Assembly: GCA_031270585.1 (NCBI GenBank) | Contig: JAISXK010000104.1 | Coordinates: 1 to 28,912, forward strand | Source of the DNA: Clostridiales bacterium | GTDB taxonomy: Bacteria; Bacillota; Clostridia; Christensenellales; CAG-138 | Direction of reading: 5' to 3' | DNA: 28,912 nt | Part shown: positions 7,347 through 15,891 of the stretch, piece after piece | Position numbering within the stretch: position 1 is the first letter of the stretch | How the letters are laid out: each line of letters starts with the position of its first letter | Notes under the pieces: model-generated | What the model was told of the DNA's origin: nothing | The model's input: only the letters and a program-made list of their open reading frames with translations | Databases searched by the model: none | Position numbers and translations under genes: made by a program

Positions 7347-8924
7347 CTATATTGTGGGTAATGTTTTATGGAAATCTCTTCCGTAAAACGTGCGGCGTAT
7401 ATACGCAAATATATCCACGCCCATCAACCGCAACAGCAACAGGTATACGGCCGCACACACAATAAAGCTCAGTAGCAGCGCCACAACCATAGCGCAGCCA
7501 CCCGCAACCAAATAGAAAAAAGATAACCTTGCCCCGAAATGCATAATAACAGAGCACGCTATTGGCACGCACACCGCATGAAAAAAACGAATCCTGGTAT
7601 TGGTATATTTACGCACGCAAACAAATCCCAGAGCTACGCGCAACACATCTCCCAGAAGCATACCGGTCAGATATCCATATACATGCAGCGAGGGCTTCGC
7701 GGATAGCACCCAAACCAGGCCCAACTGTATAATTTCTGACACGGCGGCAAAGAGCAGCACTTGCTTTTGCCTGCCAAGCCCGTTTAACACCGCCACCGAC
7801 AATATGAGGTGGTAGGTAACTGCCACCTCTGCCGATAAGAGAGCAACCACCGCAATAGGCGCCGTTTGCCCAAACAGAACCAGACACAAGAGCGGCACAA
7901 AAGGCATCAGCATTGCCGTAGAGGGCATACCCAAAAGCCCTGCGGCTTCTATTCCCTTACTCACCTTACGCTGCAAGTCTTTGCTGTCACTTCGGGCAAA
8001 GCTCGCGGATATGGTGGGCATGAGCAGCGTGCAAAGCGCGTTAATCAGTGCGGAGGGCAACATCAGTATCGGCATGACCATGCCGGAAAGCAGGCCAAGC
8101 GCGCTTAAAGCCTCCACATGCGTATAGCCGGCTAATAGCAACCGCCGGGGGAATATAATCGTCGCAACGGAAGCAAATACATTTGCCAGTATCGCGGTAC
8201 CGGCGGAAGGGATATATACTTTTAAAAATCGCCTCCGGATATCCAGCGTTTTTTTGCCGCCGCTTTTTATGCAACCAAACTTTCTAATGTAATTGATGCC
8301 CAAGAGCGTAACGCTATACACCTCGCTAAACGTCATGCCCACGAGAATCAAAAACGCGCTGTACCCATGATCGCCGTTCATATATTTTACCAGCAGAAAA
8401 GCAGCGAAGAGTATGCGCAAGGTTTGTTCCCCCACCTCGGAAAGCGCGCTGAATTTTACAAACGCCGTACCGTTAAAAAGCGCCTTGATGATATTTTCCA
8501 CACCGGTGAGCGCAATACACAATAGCACCATGCCAAGCGCTTTTTCAGTACGCGCATCCCCCAGCAGATTTGTCGCGATGGTTTCGCGAAACGCCAGCAT
8601 CGGCAGGGACAACCCCGCCAACAGCATCGCGAAGCACAGTAGCGCAAACCGCATCATTTTGCGTATGCTGCGTATATCGTTATTTTGCAAAAGACTTGCC
8701 GAAAGGTTGGTTACCGCCACCGTCATGCCCGATACGCATATCGACATCACGATGCCGTATACCTGCATGGTGAGCGTATAAACGCCCAATCCTTCAGGCC
8801 CACATACCCCGCCCAATATGATACGGTAAATAAAATTCAGCAACAGCAGCAGCATGTTGGATGAAGCCAACAACCCCGCCTGATATAAAAAGGAGCGTTT
8901 GTTCAGCAATCGATGTTCTCCCAT
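7347..8924 (-). CDS. MOP-superfamily flippase, SpoVB-like
   Basis: A 525-residue polytopic protein with about 14 hydrophobic segments spread evenly over its length, the architecture of the MOP (MATE/polysaccharide flippase) superfamily. The N-terminal pattern, with a hydrophobic first helix, ILGGVCGPEGLGVYTLTMQVYG and an early SxSGMTVAVTNLSA stretch, is typical of the SpoVB/MurJ-like branch. SpoVB takes part in spore cortex peptidoglycan assembly, while other members flip lipid-linked glycans, so the exact role is open. The ATG at 8924 has only a weak binding site. A TTG at 8909 preceded by GGGAG is a reasonable alternative. The gene stands alone and converges with the ABC exporter operon. 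Confidence 0.8.
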   Translation of the reverse strand: MGEHRLLNKRSFLYQAGLLASSNMLLLLLNFIYRIILGGVCGPEGLGVYTLTMQVYGIVMSICVSGMTVAVTNLSASLLQNNDIRSIRKMMRFALLCFAMLLAGLSLPMLAFRETIATNLLGDARTEKALGMVLLCIALTGVENIIKALFNGTAFVKFSALSEVGEQTLRILFAAFLLVKYMNGDHGYSAFLILVGMTFSEVYSVTLLGINYIRKFGCIKSGGKKTLDIRRRFLKVYIPSAGTAILANVFASVATIIFPRRLLLAGYTHVEALSALGLLSGMVMPILMLPSALINALCTLLMPTISASFARSDSKDLQRKVSKGIEAAGLLGMPSTAMLMPFVPLLCLVLFGQTAPIAVVALLSAEVAVTYHLILSVAVLNGLGRQKQVLLFAAVSEIIQLGLVWVLSAKPSLHVYGYLTGMLLGDVLRVALGFVCVRKYTNTRIRFFHAVCVPIACSVIMHFGARLSFFYLVAGGCAMVVALLLSFIVCAAVYLLLLRLMGVDIFAYIRRTFYGRDFHKTLPTI

Positions 8925-9038
8925 TTCCCGCGTTTCGCCATCTTAATATATATGCATCCAGATTCAACGTATACACAAAAACCCGGGTGAGATATTTGCG
9001 GTTGCAAAAACGTATAAAACACCAAAACCACATTGATA

Positions 9039-10250
9039 TTAAATCACATCACCCAGCGTGGCGGCGCGTGCGGTTTCAACAAAGCCGCGCAGGCCGGCAA
9101 GCGTGGAAGATTGCCGCATAAGATCATAAAGGGGCATAACGCCGCGGATGATTTCATGATCGATGGGCAGTTCGCAAACATTCAACAGCACCTGCAGCGC
9201 CTGCTGTTCGTTTTGCGGTTTTTCATTTTCCGCTATATATTGGCGCAACGCCGCCGCTGTGCCCAGATAGGTAAATGCGGGCGAAACACCCTGCTGCAGG
9301 CAATTGAGCGCCGCGCCGACGAGTCTGTCCTGCGGGCCAAGCTTGCGCGCGGGGTCGGCGCCCACACGCGCGCAAGTATCCAACAGCGCCTGATTGGTAA
9401 AGCGGTATAGCAGACTTAATATATGCTCATATAACGGTTGGAAAGGCGCATCGTATTCGTTTGAGAGCGCCATGGCGTTTTCCAGCATGGCCTGCAGCAC
9501 AATATAATGGATATCCTCATGGTCGACGGCTTCGTATATATATGTTTTATCGATCAGCATACCCAGATACGCGCAGGTTGCGTGCCCCATATTATGCATA
9601 AAAAGCTTGCGTTTTAAATAATAGGAAAACGGCGAGCAGGGAATCATATCGGGTATGGAGGGTATATCGCCCTTAAAGGCGGCTTTGTCCACCGGCAAAA
9701 AGCCATATTCCTCCACACAAACCCGCAAGGGGTTGCCGTGCTGCATTTCTCTGGTTTGCACCGGTACCATCCTGCCGATGGATGCCTCTACCAACCCCAC
9801 GCGTTTGTCAAATAAAGCTTGCTCCGCAGGCGTCAAATGCTGCTTGATATAACATTCCAACACCTTATCGGCGTTCAACAGGTTTTCGCAGATGATGATA
9901 TTGAGGGGTTTATTGGTTTTTTGAAAGCGCAACGACAGGCCGCTTGCGATATTTTTTGCAATCAGACCCAATATGCGCACACCCACAGCCGTAGCCATGA
10001 TATCGGCGGTTGCAACGGCCCGAGCTACCGCTTCACCGTCATTACCGTCTACGGCGCAAACCGGGCCGACATCCCGGTCTTCATACCCATCGTTTTTGAT
10101 GATGCGAACGGGATAGTTTTTTTGCTCGTTTAATTGTAAAACCACATCGGGAGCAACATCAACAAACGTTACGGAATACCCGCCGTTTGCAAAAAGCGGG
10201 CCGATAAATCCGCGGCCAATGTTGCCCGCTCCATACATAACCGCCTGCAT
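9039..10250 (-). CDS. mtlD: Mannitol-1-phosphate 5-dehydrogenase-like oxidoreductase
   Basis: A 403-residue member of the polyol-specific long-chain dehydrogenase family, expected to interconvert a hexitol phosphate and fructose 6-phosphate with NAD(H). The N-terminal nucleotide-binding loop is GAGNIGRGFIG (7-17). The catalytic set is visible as K215, N220 and H223 in KLFMHNMGHA, with N123 in CENLL; this K-x4-N-x2-H spacing matches mannitol dehydrogenases. It is somewhat longer than the roughly 382-residue E. coli MtlD. It starts 11 bases after a PfkB kinase gene in the same operon, and no mannitol PTS gene is nearby. The substrate could be a different hexitol or sugar phosphate. Confidence 0.85.
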   Translation of the reverse strand: MQAVMYGAGNIGRGFIGPLFANGGYSVTFVDVAPDVVLQLNEQKNYPVRIIKNDGYEDRDVGPVCAVDGNDGEAVARAVATADIMATAVGVRILGLIAKNIASGLSLRFQKTNKPLNIIICENLLNADKVLECYIKQHLTPAEQALFDKRVGLVEASIGRMVPVQTREMQHGNPLRVCVEEYGFLPVDKAAFKGDIPSIPDMIPCSPFSYYLKRKLFMHNMGHATCAYLGMLIDKTYIYEAVDHEDIHYIVLQAMLENAMALSNEYDAPFQPLYEHILSLLYRFTNQALLDTCARVGADPARKLGPQDRLVGAALNCLQQGVSPAFTYLGTAAALRQYIAENEKPQNEQQALQVLLNVCELPIDHEIIRGVMPLYDLMRQSSTLAGLRGFVETARAATLGDVI

Positions 10251-10261
10251 GCGTATACCTC

Positions 10262-11272
10262 CTACCGGCTGCGAAGTTGCGTGTAGAGCGCCAAAGCATC
10301 CTGCTTCGTTTTCATCCCGCTGGTGGCGTCGCTTTCACTCAAAGAGCAAGCCGCCGCAGCAATGCCAAGCGCAATGCCGTCTTTTAAAGGCTGCCCTTCA
10401 TAGCCGGCCAGTAGCGCGCCCGCGCAAAACGCGTCGCCCGCGCCTACAGAGCCTTTTATAAAGGTATCGTCAAGTGTAAGGCTGTTTACGGCCACGTAAT
10501 TACCGGCTGCGTCCATGCCGTAGCCGCCTTCCACACAGTGTACGACCGCCCAAGTGGATACGCCCATTTCAAAAAGCTTTGTAAGCACTGCAGGCATGTT
10601 GTCCGGCAGAAGCACTCCGTCGTTCCGCCTTAATAAAACACCCGTTGTTTTTTCGGCTTCGATTTCATTGATAATACAATAATCCGTATATTTCAAGGCA
10701 GGGGGCACAAGCCTGGCGTAGCGATTGCCCTTTTCGCTTACAACATCGATGGATGTTTTGATGCCGTGTTGTTTCGCGCTGTGCAAAAGCCTGGCCATCT
10801 TGGTGCCGTATTCGCCGTCCTCCCGGTCAAGCGCATCCAGCAGCAGTATATAGCCAATATGCAAAAACCCGGCGTCTATGGCGGCCCAATCGATATCACC
10901 CTCTGAAAAGTCGGCGCTTGCGCCGCGGTATATAAAAAATGAGCGTTGCTTGGTGATTTCATCCGCCATCACCAGTGTAAACGTGGTGTTGCCCTCGCGT
11001 ATGATATTCGCCACGTTGATATTGGGATAAACCGACAACCGTTCCATTACAAGGTCGCCCTCGGGGTCGTCACCCAAGCGGCCAAGCGCCGTAAGCCGCA
11101 GGGTTGGATCAAGACGGGCCAAATCCATAATCACGTTACACAGCGCGCCGCCTGTTGAGCGTGAGCGCGCACCTGTGATGGTTGTAAGTTCACCGGGGCC
11201 AGGCAGACCAGACACCGGGTAGAGTATATCCACCACCATATTGCCGGCAACGCAAATGCCTTGTCTTTTCAT
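10262..11272 (-). CDS. PfkB/ribokinase family carbohydrate kinase
   Basis: A 336-residue sugar or nucleoside kinase of the PfkB (ribokinase) family. The N-terminus has the family's GNMVVDILYPV strand and the GG motif near 40-42. The C-terminal signature GSVGAGDAFCAGALL (274-288) contains the anion hole and catalytic D280. The ATG at 11272 has an AAAGGAG site, so the longer upstream frame is rejected. The gene is first in a two-gene operon with the mannitol-1-phosphate dehydrogenase-like enzyme. I infer that the kinase either phosphorylates a hexitol to feed the dehydrogenase or phosphorylates its product. The substrate cannot be read from sequence. Confidence 0.85.
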   Translation of the reverse strand: MKRQGICVAGNMVVDILYPVSGLPGPGELTTITGARSRSTGGALCNVIMDLARLDPTLRLTALGRLGDDPEGDLVMERLSVYPNINVANIIREGNTTFTLVMADEITKQRSFFIYRGASADFSEGDIDWAAIDAGFLHIGYILLLDALDREDGEYGTKMARLLHSAKQHGIKTSIDVVSEKGNRYARLVPPALKYTDYCIINEIEAEKTTGVLLRRNDGVLLPDNMPAVLTKLFEMGVSTWAVVHCVEGGYGMDAAGNYVAVNSLTLDDTFIKGSVGAGDAFCAGALLAGYEGQPLKDGIALGIAAAACSLSESDATSGMKTKQDALALYTQLRSR

Positions 11273-11303
11273 ATCGGTCTCCTTTAAATAATTCGATAAA
11301 ACC

Positions 11304-11332
11304 AGTATATAAGACATTTATGAAGCTATCAA
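11304..11332 (-). promoter_or_regulatory. Sigma-A promoter of the kinase/dehydrogenase operon
   Basis: On the minus strand there is TTGATA (11327-11332), a 17-base spacer and TATACT (11304-11309), each 5 of 6 to consensus, about 31 bases upstream of the kinase start. Confidence 0.8.
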
Positions 11333-11398
11333 GGGCAAGCGACGAATGTTATTTCAAGTGTTATTTCCTGATGACGGCGGGCAGTGCATGAGGCATTG

Positions 11399-11605
11399 TT
11401 ATGTAAGCAGCCAAAGCAATCCCAGACTGATGAGTACGGCGCATACAATAACCGCGATCACCCATGCGGGCAGTACAAGAAACAGCACAAGCAACGCCGC
11501 GCAGATGAGTATAACGCCGACATGGCCCTGCCTGTGTTTGCGTTTTCTGCGCACAACTTCATAGGGGCAATTATCCTTTACGTAACAAACCTTCCAATGC
11601 AGCAT
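11399..11605 (-). CDS. Small membrane protein next to bofA
   Basis: A 68-residue protein of unknown function. The first 28 residues are polar and basic, with two cysteines (C7 and C13, the latter in CPY) and the cluster RRKRKHRQGH. The rest holds two hydrophobic segments with only a short break. The ATG has a GGGGGGA site. It lies 32 bases beyond bofA in the same direction, so it is probably co-transcribed, and a role linked to the mother-cell or forespore membrane is possible. Hydrophobicity, the binding site and the position support a real gene. I cannot assign a family. Confidence 0.65.
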   Translation of the reverse strand: MLHWKVCYVKDNCPYEVVRRKRKHRQGHVGVILICAALLVLFLVLPAWVIAVIVCAVLISLGLLWLLT

Positions 11606-11637
11606 AGCGTATCCCCCCAGGCATTACGCGCAAGTGC

Positions 11638-11904
11638 TTAAAGCAAAAGCGTAAATATAATCAATAACAAAGCGCCCGGAACGCCGAATACGCCGACGAT
11701 CAGGGCGTTTAAAAAATTAACTGCTATAGAAAATCCAAACAAAAACTGTCCGAAAAAGTTGATAATCAGCAATACCACAAAGCCGATAAGGCTATTGAGT
11801 ATGAGCTTGCCTATCCACTTCATGGGTACGACAAGCAACATGCCCAACACATACAATATAAGCAGGCCTACCCCAAATGCCAATATCATGCCGATAACGC
11901 TCAT
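11638..11904 (-). CDS. bofA: Pro-sigma-K processing inhibitor BofA family protein
   Basis: An 88-residue, very hydrophobic protein with the BofA family outline. It has an N-terminal span, then VPMKWIGKLILNSLIGFVVL with the conserved Lys and Asn residues, then NFFGQFLFGFSIAVNFLNAL and VGVFGVPGALLLI near the C-terminus. In Bacillus subtilis, BofA sits in the outer forespore membrane and holds the SpoIVFB protease inactive until forespore signalling. A GGGG Shine-Dalgarno precedes the ATG. The DUF2508 gene upstream reproduces the yaaL-bofA order of Bacillus, which strengthens the call. In clostridia, BofA can be present even where sigma-K regulation differs. Confidence 0.88.
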   Translation of the reverse strand: MSVIGMILAFGVGLLILYVLGMLLVVPMKWIGKLILNSLIGFVVLLIINFFGQFLFGFSIAVNFLNALIVGVFGVPGALLLIIFTLLL

Positions 11905-12008
11905 ACGAAACCCCGCTCAAGGCTGTAGCCGGCCCGCAGGGCAACAACCCTGTGTTGCGCACGGGCGGTCATACGCCTTTTACTACATTTATACATACGC
12001 GCAAATCG

Positions 12009-12449
12009 TCAGCGATATTCCATATGCCGATCGACCTGCCTTTGCTTTGCGCTATTTAACAGATATATGTATTTTCTCTTTGCGGCTTCCATATCATATG
12101 CCGCATAGTCGATCAACGCGGGGTCGGATACGCTTTCAAAATAAGCGGTCGCCGTCTTCCAATCCCGCAGAGCCAATTGTATCAGCTCGTTTTGGCGCGA
12201 TTGGCTCTCTTCTTTATCATAGCGGCGCATAAGCGCCGTTTGCTCTATGGCATACTCGTCTTCATAACATTTTTCGGCCTTCAGCCGCAAATCCGTGTCT
12301 TCGCCATCCGCTTCATAAAGCCAGTTATAAAACCTGCTCCAAAGCCCTTTTTTCTTGCGCGCGTACACGGTGGCAACCTTCCCCATTTCGCCCTCTTCAT
12401 ATTGAAGCCGGACGCCTTGCTCGTATTCCTGCAACAAAGGTTTTTTCAT
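12009..12449 (-). CDS. DUF2508 (YaaL-like) protein with long N-terminal extension
   Basis: A 146-residue soluble, charged protein. The C-terminal part (about 88-140) carries the DUF2508 pattern: an amphipathic helix with DWKTATAYFESV, then DPALIDYAAYDMEAAKRKY and a YLLNSAK ending. DUF2508 proteins are usually near 75-90 residues, so the first roughly 80 residues, rich in Glu, Lys and Tyr, are an unusual extension. A GGAGGG site precedes the ATG. The gene lies upstream of bofA as yaaL does in Bacillus. The function of the family is not known; the link to sporulation is by neighbourhood only. Confidence 0.65.
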   Translation of the reverse strand: MKKPLLQEYEQGVRLQYEEGEMGKVATVYARKKKGLWSRFYNWLYEADGEDTDLRLKAEKCYEDEYAIEQTALMRRYDKEESQSRQNELIQLALRDWKTATAYFESVSDPALIDYAAYDMEAAKRKYIYLLNSAKQRQVDRHMEYR

Positions 12450-12536
12450 AAGGAAACCCTCCTACTATACTTCACTATGTCTAAAAGCAAGTATTACCAA
12501 AAGAGGGTCTCTATAATCCGTTACAAAAAATAAAGA

Positions 12537-13031
12537 TCATCCGCCGGCGCGTATGCGCTCCGCCCATTTTTCCGTAATCTTCCCCGCATCCTCTACCGAA
12601 AGCTGTTTACCATGCGGCACGCGCATCACAAACAGATGTAAAAATGCGCCGCCTTTTTTGGTTACCACTCTGCTTAATTTTCTCTCAAGCTTTTTTGATG
12701 CATCCCTCGATTGCTGCGTGCAAAAAGCATATACCTTCTTGCCGTTTATATCGCATTGCTGCAAAAAGGTATTGATCGCGGGCGGCGTCGTTCCGGCCCA
12801 AAGCGGCATGCCCAATATCAATACGTCGGTGTCGGATAGATCCGGTAATTCTTTTACTTTGCTTTTCACGCCAAGGCTCGCCTGCGTGCCGCCCAGGGCA
12901 AAGCCTTGGTTTCCCCGCCGCTCTTTTTCTTCCACCAGAAGAAACGCATCAATATCCATATGGTTTTGCAGTGACACCGCGCAAGCGGCCGTGTTGCCCG
13001 TCCAGGAGTATACAACTATCTTATAATTCAT
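12537..13031 (-). CDS. Flavodoxin family protein
   Basis: A 164-residue flavodoxin-like FMN protein. The phosphate-binding loop is SWTGNT (9-14) after the first strand KIVVY. A second FMN loop is seen at GMPLWAGTTPPAI, and a third region at YAFCTQQS. It probably acts as a small electron carrier or an NAD(P)H-type quinone or flavin reductase partner. The ATG at 13031 has a GGGGAAGAGGG site and overlaps the end of the lipoprotein gene by 11 bases, so the two are translated as a coupled pair. The longer frame beginning at 13088 is less likely. Confidence 0.85.
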   Translation of the reverse strand: MNYKIVVYSWTGNTAACAVSLQNHMDIDAFLLVEEKERRGNQGFALGGTQASLGVKSKVKELPDLSDTDVLILGMPLWAGTTPPAINTFLQQCDINGKKVYAFCTQQSRDASKKLERKLSRVVTKKGGAFLHLFVMRVPHGKQLSVEDAGKITEKWAERIRAGG

Positions 13032-13842
13032 TTCCCTCTTCCCCTTCCGCAGACTGTTCCAAGTGTTCCAAATCGTATATGCGCGCACCGTCGAAACACC
13101 AGTCGGCCCATTCTTCGGGGTATTCTATGCGGGCCACGATTTCTTCCGGCACGTCTCTACAAAAATATATCATATCATCCGCGCATACCATCATGCGGTA
13201 TATATCTTCGCGGTGCAACATGGCATAATAGCGGGCATCTTTCAAATAAATCTTCGCCTGCGCGTATTCCCTGTATTCTCCATCCTGTTCCTTTTCCGTT
13301 ATTTCGTTTATGATAGCGGGCGTTTCAAATTTATAGTATTTTTCCCAAAGTGCCCAAAGCGCATCATCCTTTAATCCCCCGGTGATCCTTCCGCCGGCAT
13401 AGAGCTGACAGGTAAATGCGGCATCCCGCGCGTCGCCCTCGATCACGCCGGAACCATCAATCGCGCCAAAAAGCATCCCGCTCCAATAATCATCATTCTG
13501 CGCAGCAACAAGAGTGGTCGCGGGGTAAAAAAGCTCTTGCAAACTTTGCAAAAACGAGCGTGCCTCCATCATGTCCTGCAACCTGTCCCCCTTCCCCGCC
13601 ACATGTATGGCGTCCACCCCGGCGTTCGCTGTATCAAAAAAGGTATCGTAAAATTGGCTGATGGGGTTTTCATATACTATGGGCGGGGATGTCGGCAGGG
13701 GCGTCGCGGTGTAAGCGGGGGCTATCGCCGTCGCGGCGGGCTGCGCGCATGCGGCAAAAGGTAACGACGCCATAGCGCCATACAGCATGGCCCGGGTTAT
13801 GTTGGCGCAAAGCGACATTTTTTTTTGCTTGGGTCGCTTCAT
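13021..13842 (-). CDS. Putative lipoprotein of unknown function
   Basis: A 273-residue predicted exported protein. The N-terminus has a basic region (KRPKQKK), a hydrophobic stretch and FAAC at 29-32, a near-lipobox with Phe where Leu is usual, so C32 may be lipidated. An Ala/Pro/Thr-rich spacer (33-55) follows. The rest is an acidic, aromatic-rich globular region with many Tyr, Trp and Glu and two internal Cys, in which I recognise no domain. The ATG at 13842 follows the proA stop by one base (TGAAATG) and lacks a strong Shine-Dalgarno, so it probably relies on coupling. Its 3' end overlaps the flavodoxin gene. Function is unknown. Confidence 0.65.
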   Translation of the reverse strand: MKRPKQKKMSLCANITRAMLYGAMASLPFAACAQPAATAIAPAYTATPLPTSPPIVYENPISQFYDTFFDTANAGVDAIHVAGKGDRLQDMMEARSFLQSLQELFYPATTLVAAQNDDYWSGMLFGAIDGSGVIEGDARDAAFTCQLYAGGRITGGLKDDALWALWEKYYKFETPAIINEITEKEQDGEYREYAQAKIYLKDARYYAMLHREDIYRMMVCADDMIYFCRDVPEEIVARIEYPEEWADWCFDGARIYDLEHLEQSAEGEEGNEL

Positions 13843-13843
13843 T

Positions 13844-15085
13844 TCAGCGAATTTGACCATTTCCGCGCACGACATATTTTACGGTAGTAAGCTCATGCAG
13901 ACCCATAGGGCCACGCGCATGCAGCTTTTGCGTGCTGATGCCGATTTCCGCGCCAAAGCCGAATTCCTCTCCGTCGGTAAACCGGGTGGAAGCGTTTACA
14001 TACACGGCGGCCGCGTCCACTGCATTTAAAAACTGTTCCGCCGCAGCGTAACTGCTTGTAACAATGCTCTCACTATGATGCGTGCCACAGCGGTTTATAT
14101 GCGTGATAGCTTCTTCTATGTCCGACACAACGCGCACGGCCAATATCAGCTCGTGATATTCCGTGAGCCAATCCTGCTCTTGCGCGGGCTTCATTCCGTG
14201 ATAAAGCCTGCGGCTCTTTTCGCAGCCGCGCAATTCCACGCCCGCCTGTGCCAGCGGGTCGAGTATGCTTGCTATATGCGCTTTTGCAAAACCTTCTTCT
14301 ATCAAAAGGGTTTCCGCAGCATTGCATATGGCGGGCCTTGATACCTTTGCGTTAAAAACAATATCCCGCGCCATATTTACTTCAGCGCTGTTTTCTATAA
14401 ACACGTGGCAGTTGCCAAGCCCGGTTTCAATCACGGGCACCGTCGCGTTTTGCACCACGGATCGTATCAATTGCTCTCCTCCGCGCGGAATAAGCACATC
14501 CACCAAACCGCTAAGCTTCATCAGTTGCGCGGCGCTCTCGCGCGATGTATCCTGTATAAATTGTATACATCCCTCGGGCAGACCCGTTTTGTAACCGGCG
14601 CGCGCCAGCACCTCGGCAATAGCGGTATTGGAGCGGATGGCGTCCGACCCACCGCGCAACAGCACGGCGTTACCCGCCTTGACGCACAGGCTGATCGCGT
14701 CGGATGTCACATTGGGGCGCGCCTCGTATATGATTCCAATCACGCCAAGGGGCACGCGGCGTTTCCCTATCGCGAGCCCGTTGGGCATTTTTTCTACCCA
14801 ATCCTCGCTTCCGATAGGGTCGGGCAGGGCAATTACCTTTTTGATGCCCGTTGCCATGCCTTCGATACGGCTTTTTGTGAGCAGTAGCCTATCCAGCATG
14901 GCGTCGGTTTTACCATCGACCTTGGCGGCATGCATATCCGCCTCGTTTTGCTCTAAAATATAATCTGCGTACATCAAAAGCGCATCGGACATGGCCAAAA
15001 GCGCGCCGTTTCTCACGGGTAGCGATACATTCAACATTTTATAGGAGGAAGCCTTCGCCTTTTCCGCCTGCTGCAACAACGTCAT
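13844..15085 (-). CDS. proA: Gamma-glutamyl phosphate reductase
   Basis: A 413-residue enzyme of proline synthesis that reduces gamma-glutamyl phosphate to glutamate semialdehyde with NADPH. Family motifs run throughout: VPLGVIGIIYEARPNVT (111-127), LLRGGSDA, IPRGGEQLI (199-207) and the catalytic Cys C254 in SRPAICNAAETLL. The length is that of typical ProA. An AAGGTGGTG site precedes the ATG and a promoter lies upstream at 15113-15142. The usual partner proB (glutamate 5-kinase) is not beside it. Instead a lipoprotein and a flavodoxin gene follow in tight overlap. Confidence 0.95.
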   Translation of the reverse strand: MTLLQQAEKAKASSYKMLNVSLPVRNGALLAMSDALLMYADYILEQNEADMHAAKVDGKTDAMLDRLLLTKSRIEGMATGIKKVIALPDPIGSEDWVEKMPNGLAIGKRRVPLGVIGIIYEARPNVTSDAISLCVKAGNAVLLRGGSDAIRSNTAIAEVLARAGYKTGLPEGCIQFIQDTSRESAAQLMKLSGLVDVLIPRGGEQLIRSVVQNATVPVIETGLGNCHVFIENSAEVNMARDIVFNAKVSRPAICNAAETLLIEEGFAKAHIASILDPLAQAGVELRGCEKSRRLYHGMKPAQEQDWLTEYHELILAVRVVSDIEEAITHINRCGTHHSESIVTSSYAAAEQFLNAVDAAAVYVNASTRFTDGEEFGFGAEIGISTQKLHARGPMGLHELTTVKYVVRGNGQIR

Positions 15086-15112
15086 GCTAACACCACCTTA
15101 CTCAATGGTTAT

Positions 15113-15142
15113 AGTATACAAAAATATAAATGCGCTTGTAAA
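15113..15142 (-). promoter_or_regulatory. Promoter of the proA operon
   Basis: On the minus strand there is TTTACA (15137-15142), an 18-base spacer and TATACT (15113-15118), each 5 of 6 to consensus, about 28 bases upstream of the proA start. Confidence 0.75.
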
Positions 15143-15184
15143 CAAAAATAAAAAGCATCCTGCGCGAATACCGCAGAATGCTTT
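15143..15184 (-). terminator. Intrinsic terminator of the BofC-like gene
   Basis: On the minus strand a stem formed by 15178-15184 with 15152-15158, extended by CTGCG/CGCAG past one mismatch, is followed by a T-rich run (complement of 15143-15154). It lies about 65 bases beyond the stop of the BofC-like gene and directly before the proA promoter. Confidence 0.8.
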
Positions 15185-15247
15185 GTTTGTTATCTATCGT
15201 CCCGGTCAGGTATGCATGGCGCGTCAAAGAAGTCAATCGGCCGCTAT

Positions 15248-15814
15248 TCAGCTTTCTTCCACCCCTTCAAAATACGCGTTGATCTGTTCAAGGTTGTCCA
15301 GCACAATGCCTTCCTCCAACTCTGCGATCACCTCTTGCGCCAGGGCTCCGGCATCAAGTTCCAGCACTTGCAACTCATCTACCGTATAATCCTCTTCGCT
15401 GGTATTGCTTATGCACAAAGTGTCCGCAGCATCCAGATATAGCATGTAGTGCGCTGGGCAGTACCGTTCCAACTCCCGCTGGATGATAGCTTTTTTTGCA
15501 TTAAGTTCCATCACTCTGGCATCGGCGTATGAGCGCGTAATATCTTCCAGCGTGCAGCCGCTAAACTCCCCGCCTTTCACATTCATTTCGCGCGTATGAC
15601 CGCACAATAAAAACGTATATGTAATCAGCACATCTGTATCGGGGAGTATGCTTGCTTTGCCCATCTGCCCTACCGGCTCGACCTGCATGCCCCCATTGCC
15701 CGAGGTTTCCCGCCTGGTCACATCGCGCAACAGAAATCCCGAACACAATCCGATTACCAACGTCAGCGCGACCACCGCTATCAATTTGGCGTTTTTTACG
15801 GCCCAGCTTTTCAT
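15248..15814 (-). CDS. BofC-like membrane-anchored protein
   Basis: A 188-residue protein with an N-terminal membrane segment (about 10-28), so most of it is probably outside the cytoplasm. The middle has YTFLLCGHTREM, then a helical region ending in RYCPAHYMLYL. The C-terminal part (ELDAGALAQEVIAELEEGI and EQINAYFEGVEES) follows the outline of the BofC C-terminal domain, where a short beta region is followed by a helix, a GI turn and a final Glu-rich helix. BofC in Bacillus is a forespore protein restraining SpoIVB signalling to sigma-K. The start has a GGAGG site and its own promoter and terminator. The assignment is by pattern and is moderate. Confidence 0.5.
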   Translation of the reverse strand: MKSWAVKNAKLIAVVALTLVIGLCSGFLLRDVTRRETSGNGGMQVEPVGQMGKASILPDTDVLITYTFLLCGHTREMNVKGGEFSGCTLEDITRSYADARVMELNAKKAIIQRELERYCPAHYMLYLDAADTLCISNTSEEDYTVDELQVLELDAGALAQEVIAELEEGIVLDNLEQINAYFEGVEES

Positions 15815-15862
15815 TTATGCCTCCCACCAAAAAACTCTCTTTTCTTATATATTCCCAACCGC

Positions 15863-15891
15863 TTTGCACATCATACATTTCGGAGTATAAT
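15863..15891 (+). promoter_or_regulatory. Putative promoter of the membrane glycosyltransferase gene
   Basis: On the plus strand there is TTTGCA (15863-15868, 4 of 6), a 17-base spacer and a perfect TATAAT (15886-15891), about 100 bases upstream of the chosen start. The -10 overlaps the -10 of the opposite promoter. Confidence 0.55.
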
